19,811 nucleotides of DNA from Candidatus Gastranaerophilales bacterium (GTDB taxonomy: Bacteria > Cyanobacteriota > Vampirovibrionia > Gastranaerophilales > Gastranaerophilaceae). The stretch is from contig CALVAU010000223.1 of assembly GCA_944325615.1 (NCBI GenBank), positions 1-19,811 on the forward strand. The letters run 5' to 3'. Position 1 is the first letter of the stretch. Each line of letters begins with the position of its first letter. Under the pieces are notes generated by a model that saw only the letters and a list, made by a program, of their open reading frames with translations, was not told the origin of the DNA and ran no database searches. A program made the position numbers and the translations under genes. Shown here one piece after another: positions 14,172 through 19,811 of the stretch.

Positions 14172-15347
14172 CTAATTATTTTTATTAAATTCTGATTCCA
14201 AATTTTGCTTTGTTGCATCTAAAATTTCGTTGTAATTTATATTCACAGGAGTCGGTTTTGAAGTATTTATTACATCAAGAAATATTTGAGCATTTTTTGG
14301 TTTTTTGCCATCCAGAAAATATTTTGAATTTGCCGCATCAATTCTTGCAGGAACTATAAGGCCACTTGATGCAAATTTTTGTAAGCTTTCTTTTGAGGAA
14401 AGATATTTTATAAGTTTTATAGCTTCTTGTTTATGCTTAGATTCTGATGATATTGCCCAGCCTGAGGCATCAAGTGGCACAATACTGCCTTTAGTACCTT
14501 TTGGAAACGGAGCTATATCCCAGTCAAAGTCCGCAGTTTCTCTGTATTTTGGCACCAGCCATCTTCCTGATAAGTGCATTGCAAGTTTGCCTTGTAAAAA
14601 CATTTGAGCCATCGTAACGCTTGCTGTTTCGCTGTTTGTGGGGGCCGTATGATATTTGTTTCTTAAATTAGAATAAAACTTTATGCCTCTTTGACTGTTT
14701 TCGGAACCCAGAATATTTTCAGACCCGTCATCTGATAAAATTCCGCCACCTTCACTCATCAAATATGGCAGGTAAAAAAGTGGATCTTCCTCAAAACTTA
14801 TACCAAAAATCTTCTCGTTTTTATCTGTAAGTTCTTGAGTTAGTTTTAGAAAATCTTCAAATGTTGTATTTTTATCAGGATATTTAAGGTTTTTTTCATC
14901 AAAAAGAGTTTTGTTATAAAAAATCACAAGATTTGATATATCTCTTGGAATTGCATAGATCTTACCATTATAACTTAATGCTTCTAATGATTTTGGATAA
15001 AAATCATTATCAATCAGGTCTGTATTTGTTAAATCTTCTAATTTGCCTGCATTTGCATATATCGGCAGATAAAGATTATTTATAAAAATGACATCAGGTG
15101 CAGTGTTGGAAGCAAAAAGCAGGTGAAGTTTTTGAAAATAATTTTGTGGTATATGCATAAAATGGATTTTGATATCCGGATTTTCTTTTTCAAAGTCTTT
15201 TAATATCGGATTTAAAATATCAATTTCTGATTTTGATCCCCAGCTGGAGAATTGAATAACGGTTTTAGTTTCTTTTTGGGTGCAGCCGCAAAAAAACGCA
15301 ATTAAAAATAGTGATAAAAATATTATTTTAATTGCGTTTCTCTTCAC
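14172..15347 (-). CDS. ABC transporter solute-binding lipoprotein, sugar type (family 1)
   Basis: Captures a solute outside the inner membrane and hands it to an ABC permease; family 1 members usually bind oligosaccharides or related compounds. The N-terminus is a lipoprotein signal: KR, a hydrophobic core (IIFLSLFLIAFF) and a CGC lipobox, with Cys22 the likely lipidated residue. Family features are TVIQFSSWGSKSEIDIL, FEKENPDIKIHF, the APDVIFINN strand, KIYAIPRDISNLVIFYNK and GWAISSESKHKQEAIKLIKYL. The start is GTG at 15347 with AGGAC five bases upstream. No permease or ATPase gene is in the window, so the partner is encoded elsewhere. The gap to the upstream AMIN-like gene is 22 bases. The ligand cannot be inferred. 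Confidence 0.88.
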   Translation of the reverse strand: MKRNAIKIIFLSLFLIAFFCGCTQKETKTVIQFSSWGSKSEIDILNPILKDFEKENPDIKIHFMHIPQNYFQKLHLLFASNTAPDVIFINNLYLPIYANAGKLEDLTNTDLIDNDFYPKSLEALSYNGKIYAIPRDISNLVIFYNKTLFDEKNLKYPDKNTTFEDFLKLTQELTDKNEKIFGISFEEDPLFYLPYLMSEGGGILSDDGSENILGSENSQRGIKFYSNLRNKYHTAPTNSETASVTMAQMFLQGKLAMHLSGRWLVPKYRETADFDWDIAPFPKGTKGSIVPLDASGWAISSESKHKQEAIKLIKYLSSKESLQKFASSGLIVPARIDAANSKYFLDGKKPKNAQIFLDVINTSKPTPVNINYNEILDATKQNLESEFNKNN

Positions 15348-15369
15348 TTTTTGTCCTGTCTTTTTCGTA

Positions 15370-17496
15370 CTACAATTCTATTAAAACACCCATTTTGTCA
15401 TTATTTACTTCAACAAGAGATTTGAATTCTTCAGCTTTAACCATATAAACATTTGGGTTGTCGCGTCTTACTTGAAGAGGTTTTGTGATGTTTCTGTCGA
15501 ATTTTTTAAGAACGAATACTTCATCTTTAATTCGTCCGATAACAGCAGATTTTCCATCTAATGATACAAGATAAAATCCGCGTTCTTTATCTATGTCAAA
15601 GCCTGATTTTACGATTAATCCGCTCAGATAATCAGATTTTGTTTCTTTTTTTGTATTTGCAATCGGATTTGTTGTTTTTATTGTCGGTTTAGGCATTGGA
15701 ATTGATTTTTCTTTAATTTTTCCAAGGCTGTCTGCAACTGTGCTTGATAGTGAACTTGTAACATTAGATTTGTCGTCATTCATGATATTGAAGTATTCAT
15801 CTATTGAAATCATTTCGTAATCATTTTTTTCTTCTTTATTTTCAGGTTGAAGGTTTAATAATTTATTGCTTTTTGCAATTAAATCAGAAACACTTAAAGT
15901 TGCATTTTTGAAACTTCTTGGATTAGTATGCAGCTGAGAGTAGCCTAAGTTGATATGCTGCATTTCTTTAGGAATTTCAAGATGTACTCGTCTGTGTTTT
16001 ATTTTTTTGTTTCTATGAGTTTCTTCAAGTGCAATTTTTTCTTCAAAAGCTTTAAATCTTGTAGATTTCTTTATTTCTTTGTGAATATTTTTAGTTTCAT
16101 CTGCAATATTGTTTGAAGTTGATAATACATCTTCCATTTCTTGAATATCATCTTCAATAACAGTCTTTTCAACGTCAGGAGATGCTTGAAGGATTCTTTC
16201 AAGTTTTTCGTTTGTATTTTCTTCTACTGTTGAATCATCTATAAATTCAACTTTAACATTTTCTGTTTGTTTTGCTTGTGTTACAAAGTTGTATTTTGGT
16301 GCTTTAAGCAAATCTTGAGGTTTATCACCTGTGACATCCACATACTGTTGATATTTTTCCTGCCAGTTTAAATTTTCATTGTTAATTATATTGTCATAAT
16401 TTTGGACAGGGGTTGTTTGGTTTCGTTTTGATATATTATCCATAAATGATTTTTTGAGGAGTTGGGAATTTCTTAGTGAGTTTCTGATTAAATTGAATAA
16501 TCCCAGAATAAATATCAATGGTACCAGAATAATTGCTATTGTAACCGGCATGTTTTTTGGCATCCTTCCTAAAATGTCAATCGGGGCTTTTGTTTTTTGT
16601 TCGTTAGCTACAGTTGTAGGTTGTGTATTTTCTTTATTAATAGTACCTTCTTCTTTTATGGTTTTATTTTTTTCTTTTGTAGAAACTTCTTTTTTAACTT
16701 CATTTTGGGCAACTTTTTCTACAGCTTTGGTTTCATTTTTTACATGTTTTTCGACTTTAGGTTGCTCAGATTTCTTTAATGAAGTCGGTACTATGTTATT
16801 TAATTCTTTTAACGTTTTCTTTTCAACAGCTGTTTCTTTTTTATTAATAGCAGGTTTTGGTTCTGTTTTTGTAATTTGTTTTGTTATGTTATTTTTTGTT
16901 GATGCAATTTTTTCAACGACATTTTGGGCTGATACAATATCAGCTGCTGTATGTGTAGGCTGAATTTCAGGTAATTTGAAACTTTTAGTTTCAGCCTTCT
17001 GCTCTGCCTTTTGTTCAGTTTTTGCAGGTATTGAAGGCGGAGCTGCTATCGGTTTTGTTTTTTGCTGTGCTATCAAAGCTCGATATTCTCTCTGTTCTTG
17101 AGTTACAGGAGCAGCTTTTGCTGTATTTGTTTTGATATCAACCGGACGGTTTGTAATTACGGTTACTTTTGTATAACCGCCTTGTCCGTCATTTACAGCT
17201 CTTACATCAACGTCAGTAATAATATCTTTTGCTGATGAAAAATCCGGTTTTGCATTAGGTGCGTTATTTACATTTGGCATTAAAATAACGTATTTATTAT
17301 CAGATTTTTGTGTAACAACAACATTCTCAGCATAAGGGCTTGATGTATATAGCGTAAACTCAAGTCCGTCAGATGAATTTTTTCTAACGTCAATTTGATT
17401 TAGAGTATTGTCTGCAAAAGCTTGATTTCCTGAGAAATTAGTTAAGCTAAGACACAATAGTAAAATAAGACCGAGTCTTTCGGATTTTTTAACCAT
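15370..17496 (-). CDS. AMIN-like single-pass envelope protein, lineage-specific
   Basis: A 708-aa protein with a Sec signal (MVKKSERLGLILLLCLSL to QAFA), an AMIN-like beta-rich periplasmic domain (about 32-120; LNQIDVRKNSSDGLEFTLYT, YVILMPNV), a long Lys/Glu/Thr-rich linker (125-315), one membrane helix (about 317-337, VTIAIILVPLIFILGLFNLI) and a cytoplasmic region of about 370 residues. That region ends in a compact, apparently folded segment (GFYLVSLDGKSAVIGRIKD, VFVLKKFD). AMIN domains target amidases and secretins to septal or polar peptidoglycan, so it may link the cell wall to a cytoplasmic partner; this is inference. I prefer the ATG at 17496, because the GTG at 17523 has no binding site and would place ten extra polar residues before the signal. 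It begins a minus-strand run with the lipoprotein and rsmI. Confidence 0.8.
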   Translation of the reverse strand: MVKKSERLGLILLLCLSLTNFSGNQAFADNTLNQIDVRKNSSDGLEFTLYTSSPYAENVVVTQKSDNKYVILMPNVNNAPNAKPDFSSAKDIITDVDVRAVNDGQGGYTKVTVITNRPVDIKTNTAKAAPVTQEQREYRALIAQQKTKPIAAPPSIPAKTEQKAEQKAETKSFKLPEIQPTHTAADIVSAQNVVEKIASTKNNITKQITKTEPKPAINKKETAVEKKTLKELNNIVPTSLKKSEQPKVEKHVKNETKAVEKVAQNEVKKEVSTKEKNKTIKEEGTINKENTQPTTVANEQKTKAPIDILGRMPKNMPVTIAIILVPLIFILGLFNLIRNSLRNSQLLKKSFMDNISKRNQTTPVQNYDNIINNENLNWQEKYQQYVDVTGDKPQDLLKAPKYNFVTQAKQTENVKVEFIDDSTVEENTNEKLERILQASPDVEKTVIEDDIQEMEDVLSTSNNIADETKNIHKEIKKSTRFKAFEEKIALEETHRNKKIKHRRVHLEIPKEMQHINLGYSQLHTNPRSFKNATLSVSDLIAKSNKLLNLQPENKEEKNDYEMISIDEYFNIMNDDKSNVTSSLSSTVADSLGKIKEKSIPMPKPTIKTTNPIANTKKETKSDYLSGLIVKSGFDIDKERGFYLVSLDGKSAVIGRIKDEVFVLKKFDRNITKPLQVRRDNPNVYMVKAEEFKSLVEVNNDKMGVLIEL

Positions 17497-17528
17497 ATTT
17501 TTTCCGTTATTTTTACCTACCACTATAT

Positions 17529-17534
17529 ATTATA
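17529..17534 (-). promoter_or_regulatory. -10 box upstream of the AMIN-like gene
   Basis: A perfect TATAAT reads on the minus strand at 17529-17534. The predicted start, near 17522, leaves about 25 bases before the ATG at 17496. That would put the alternative GTG at 17523 at or upstream of the transcript start and supports the shorter protein. No convincing -35 is visible. Confidence 0.45.
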
Positions 17535-17590
17535 TAATACATTGAGATGAAAAAAATTGCTAGTTTCTTAATATTTTGATACTTTTGTGT

Positions 17591-17596
17591 TAAGAT
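17591..17596 (+). promoter_or_regulatory. Possible -10 box for era giving a leaderless transcript
   Basis: TAAGAT lies eight bases before the era ATG. If used, transcription would start at about the A of the start codon, which fits the absence of a ribosome-binding site. The -35 region is weak (TTAATA at 18-base distance), so the call is tentative. Confidence 0.3.
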
Positions 17597-17603
17597 TGTA
17601 AAC

Positions 17604-18494
17604 ATGAAAAGCGGATTTGTAACAATATTAGGTCGTCCGAATGTCGGTAAATCAACCTTGCTAAATCAAGTTTTAGGGCAAAAAATAGTTATAGCGACTG
17701 ACAAAGCGCAGACGACAAGAAAAAGAATTAAAGGTATATATACGACAGACAAAGGGCAAATTGTTTTTGTAGATACTCCTGGGGTTCATAAACCTTTGAA
17801 TAAGCTTGGTGAATTTTTGCTTGATGAAGCTAAGATTGCTATACCTGATGCTGATCTTATATTGTTTTTGGTTGATGGATCAGAACCAGCAGGAAAGGGT
17901 GATAAATGGATTGCGCAGAATCTTTTGGAGACAGAAATCCCGATAGTTATTGTGATGAACAAAGTGGATAAAGTTAAAAAGCAGGAAAAAGTTGAAGAAA
18001 ACTTGCTATCATATAAAATGCTTTTTGATAAAAATATTCCGATAATAAGAATATCAGCTAAAACCGGACGCAATATTGATACTTTAATTACTAATATCTA
18101 TAAAAAGCTGCCGGATGGTGATTTGCTATATCCTGAAGATGTTGTAACTGAAGAGACAATGAGATCGGTTGCTGAAGAAATTATAAGAGAAAAAATTCTA
18201 TTGAATACTTCTGATGAAATTCCTCATTCTGTCGCTGTAAAAATTGACCGATATCAGGAAAGCGATGATATAGATAAAATTTATGCAAATATTTATTGCG
18301 AAACCAAAAGTCAAAAAGGAATTTTGATTGGTAAAAACGGTTCAATGCTAAAGAAAATAGGATCAGAAGCAAGGCTTGACCTTGAAAAAATAACTGAAAA
18401 GAAAGTTTTTTTAGGGCTTGAAGTTAAAGTCGAAAAAGATTGGAGAAAAAAAGAAAGTTCATTGAAAAATTTCGGATATGAACAAGAAAAATAG
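17604..18494 (+). CDS. era: GTPase Era
   Basis: Essential GTPase that binds the 3' end of 16S rRNA and helps mature the 30S subunit. G1 is GRPNVGKST (10-18), the switch has TTRKRIKGI (37-45), G3 is DTPG (57-60), G4 is NKVD (119-122) and G5 is SAKTG near 152. The C-terminal KH domain has the GKNG turn in GILIGKNGSMLKKIG. Length, 296 aa, is normal. No Shine-Dalgarno precedes the ATG at 17604. A TAAGAT box ends eight bases before it, so the transcript may be leaderless or nearly so. Divergent from the AMIN-like gene. Confidence 0.96.
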   Translation: MKSGFVTILGRPNVGKSTLLNQVLGQKIVIATDKAQTTRKRIKGIYTTDKGQIVFVDTPGVHKPLNKLGEFLLDEAKIAIPDADLILFLVDGSEPAGKGDKWIAQNLLETEIPIVIVMNKVDKVKKQEKVEENLLSYKMLFDKNIPIIRISAKTGRNIDTLITNIYKKLPDGDLLYPEDVVTEETMRSVAEEIIREKILLNTSDEIPHSVAVKIDRYQESDDIDKIYANIYCETKSQKGILIGKNGSMLKKIGSEARLDLEKITEKKVFLGLEVKVEKDWRKKESSLKNFGYEQEK

Positions 18495-18503
18495 CAAAAA
18501 TAA

Positions 18504-18536
18504 AATTTACAAGTTTTATTTAGATGTGTGTAAATT
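18504..18536 (+). promoter_or_regulatory. Perfect 8-bp inverted repeat overlapping a putative promoter
   Basis: AATTTACA (18504-18511) and TGTAAATT (18529-18536) are perfect inverse complements separated by 17 bases. The same bases offer a -35-like TTACAA and a -10-like TAAATT spaced by 18. The arrangement fits an operator over a promoter for the 80-aa gene that starts at 18554, although AT-rich DNA makes chance repeats more likely. Confidence 0.35.
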
Positions 18537-18553
18537 AATCGAAGGGAAAAATT

Positions 18554-18796
18554 ATGGCAATCAAATTTAACGAATTTTCTATTTCACAAACAAGGCCTGT
18601 CGTTAAAGCTGGAGATATTGCTAAAAAACAGGTAGCGAAACTTTTTTATAATAAAACTATGGAAAATATTATGGGACAATCTGACAAAGATTATTTCAAA
18701 TTAACCCATCCTATAAAAAATGCAAAATCAAATATTGCAAATAAAAGTTTTACAGAAGGATTGAAAAACTTTTTGGAAAACGGATGTATGTTTTAA
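18554..18796 (+). CDS. Orphan 80-aa protein downstream of era
   Basis: I do not recognise the family. The protein is small, basic, without membrane segments or signal peptide, and starts MAIKFNEFSISQTRPVVKAGD, a polar N-terminus with Phe and Ser/Gln similar in style to other orphans here. The rest is probably helical (AKKQVAKLFYNKTMENIM, SFTEGLKNFLE) and it ends GCMF with a lone cysteine. The AAGGGA binding site six bases before the ATG and the hairpin terminator directly after the gene support a real gene. It lies 59 bases after era and may have its own promoter. Confidence 0.7.
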   Translation: MAIKFNEFSISQTRPVVKAGDIAKKQVAKLFYNKTMENIMGQSDKDYFKLTHPIKNAKSNIANKSFTEGLKNFLENGCMF

Positions 18797-18820
18797 TAAA
18801 TAAAGAATAATTAATAAAAT

Positions 18821-18853
18821 AAAAAGTTCGTGATGATTAATTACGAACTTTTT
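18821..18853. terminator. Bidirectional terminator between the 80-aa gene and the response regulator
   Basis: AAAAAGTTCGT (18821-18831) pairs perfectly over 11 bp with ACGAACTTTTT (18843-18853) around an 11-base loop, with T-runs on both strands. It lies between two convergent genes. Its plus-side T-run touches the TAA stop of the response regulator at 18853-18855. Confidence 0.85.
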
Positions 18854-19551
18854 TAAATATTAAGCTTGTATCCGCCGCCATAGATGGTTTCTATATATTT
18901 TTTACCATCAGAAATTTTATCAAGTTTTGAACGTAAATGTCTGATGTGTACTCTGATTGTTTCTACATCGTCATCAGGTGCGTATCCCCAAATTTCTTTA
19001 AGAAGTTTAGATGATGATACCATATTGCCATGATTTTGGAATAAAAGATTAAATATATCAAATTCAATCGGAGTGAGTTTTGCTACTTTATCATTAATTT
19101 TTACACTATATACTTCAGGCAGTAACGTGATATCACCTAGGGTAAGCAGTTCTCTTGTTGCAATGCTTTCTGGAATTTGATTTGAACGTTTTAAAAGTGC
19201 TCGGACTCTTACTTGTAATTCTTCCATTTCAAAAGGTTTTACCAGATAATCATCCACCCCGATATTAAACCCTTTTACTTTATCATTCAGTTCTGAAAGT
19301 GCTGTGAGCATAAGTATTGGCGTGTTTTTTGTCTCTTCATTTTTGCGAATTCTTTGTGCTACAGTGAAACCGTCAGTCTCAGGCATCATGACATCTAATA
19401 TTACCAAAGATGGCTTTTCCTGTTTACATAATGCAAAACCTTTTGTTCCGTCAAAAGCCTGCACTACTTTATATCCGCACAACTCCAGATTAACTTTTAT
19501 AAGCTCATTTATAGCTAAATCATCGTCAACTACTAAAATTTTATTGTTCAT
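18853..19551 (-). CDS. OmpR/PhoB-family response regulator
   Basis: Two-component transcription factor of 232 aa. The receiver has the acidic pair Asp9/Asp10 in VVDDDLAINEL, the phosphorylated Asp53 in VILDVMMPETDG, Thr83 in MLTAL and Lys105 in VKPF. The C-terminal winged helix has LTPIEFDIFNLLFQNHGNMVSSSKLL, the VETIRVHIRHLRSKLD recognition region and the closing TIYGGGYKLNI. All catalytic residues are intact. No sensor kinase lies in this window; it may be orphan or paired elsewhere. The ATG at 19551 follows AT-rich sequence without a Shine-Dalgarno. Regulated genes cannot be inferred. Confidence 0.95.
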   Translation of the reverse strand: MNNKILVVDDDLAINELIKVNLELCGYKVVQAFDGTKGFALCKQEKPSLVILDVMMPETDGFTVAQRIRKNEETKNTPILMLTALSELNDKVKGFNIGVDDYLVKPFEMEELQVRVRALLKRSNQIPESIATRELLTLGDITLLPEVYSVKINDKVAKLTPIEFDIFNLLFQNHGNMVSSSKLLKEIWGYAPDDDVETIRVHIRHLRSKLDKISDGKKYIETIYGGGYKLNI

Positions 19552-19811
19552 ATAATAATTTTATAATAAAAATGAATTAGATATTTTATTGTTTAATAAA
19601 ACTTAATATAACTGATAAAAAATATTGCTACTAATAGTGAATTTTTGGGGATGAAAATTTAAAGATTTGTAAAAAAATAAAATTAAAGTGTAAAAAATAC
19701 AAATTTTTTATTTTTTGTAGTAATATGTTGATTGCAAATTATATTGGATAATTTTGCAGTAAGGTTAGTAAGTATACATTTATACAAAGGAGGCACATGA
19801 ATTGGCAATAA
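19552..19811. other. AT-rich intergenic region ending in a strong ribosome-binding site
   Basis: 260 bases with no convincing long gene. It serves as upstream region for the response regulator on minus and for a gene starting at or beyond the right edge on plus. An 11-bp imperfect stem (19689-19699 with 19709-19719, two G-U pairs) is mostly A/T and weak. Near the end TATACA-like boxes (19773 and 19781) precede AAAGGAGG at 19786-19793. Confidence 0.5.
19786..19811 (+). other. Strong Shine-Dalgarno with a minimal ORF or a TTG gene start at the edge
   Basis: AAAGGAGG is the strongest binding site in the window. The ATG three bases later gives only Met-Asn-Trp-Gln then TAA, ending at the last base, and its spacing is short. 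A TTG at 19802 lies eight bases from the site, the usual distance, and reads TTG-GCA-ATA into the window edge. A gene starting with TTG and continuing outside is the better reading, but it cannot be proved here. Confidence 0.3.

Noticed and set aside
16454..16963. 169-codon open frame on + opposite the AMIN-like gene
   Set aside because: It is antisense to the Lys/Glu/Thr-rich linker of a convincing gene; its Phe/Ser/Val-rich product is what reversed linker codons produce, and it has no binding site.
19689..19719. A/T-rich stem in the right-hand intergenic region
   Set aside because: Needs two G-U pairs, has almost no G-C pairs, and such stems arise by chance in this composition.
1..19811. 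CRISPR arrays, tRNA or rRNA genes, insertion sequences, integrases or attachment sites
   Set aside because: No regularly spaced repeats, cloverleaf-like segments, transposase or integrase motifs, or flanking direct repeats were seen on either strand.

Overview
The window is a strongly AT-rich bacterial chromosome segment (roughly one third G+C by eye) carrying standard housekeeping genes alongside lineage-restricted orphans. An Omp85/BamA protein with about three POTRA domains, an OmpH/Skp-type periplasmic chaperone and a lipoprotein signal indicate a diderm. Together with an AMIN-like envelope protein, an NDP-forming acyl-CoA synthetase and several small or membrane orphans, this suggests a gut member of the non-photosynthetic sister group of Cyanobacteria (Melainabacteria/Vampirovibrionia, Gastranaerophilales-like). 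That placement is inference from protein style; no marker RNA gene is present.

Layout. Bases 1-75 hold the tail of a membrane protein on +, separated by a bidirectional terminator from a minus-strand block: a 720-aa NDP-forming acyl-CoA synthetase, a 137-aa orphan and a TatD-linked-type radical SAM protein with a recognisable promoter. Upstream of these is a 521-aa two-halved membrane orphan, divergent from a 281-aa multi-pass orphan on +.

From about 13.3 kb down to 6.2 kb there is a tight minus-strand run: bamA, ompH (broken by an in-frame TGA), uridine phosphorylase, a soluble protein carrying a FlhA/SctV-type export-gate cytoplasmic domain, and a GH77 4-alpha-glucanotransferase-like enzyme. 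Gaps are 3 to 31 bases, and an extended -10 promoter lies in front of bamA. Upstream of it on the same strand are an AMIN-like single-pass envelope protein, a sugar-type solute-binding lipoprotein and rsmI. On + follow era and an 80-aa orphan. A bidirectional hairpin terminator then separates the orphan from a minus-strand OmpR/PhoB-type response regulator. The last 260 bases are an AT-rich intergenic region ending in a strong ribosome-binding site.

The most interesting items are (1) the stand-alone FlhA-type cytoplasmic domain fused to a DUF4177-like head and coiled coil, with no membrane export gate and no flagellar neighbours; (2) the single in-frame TGA in an otherwise intact ompH, in a window where no other complete gene ends in TGA; (3) the internal duplication in the 521-aa membrane orphan; and (4) the Cys-rich tail on the acyl-CoA synthetase.
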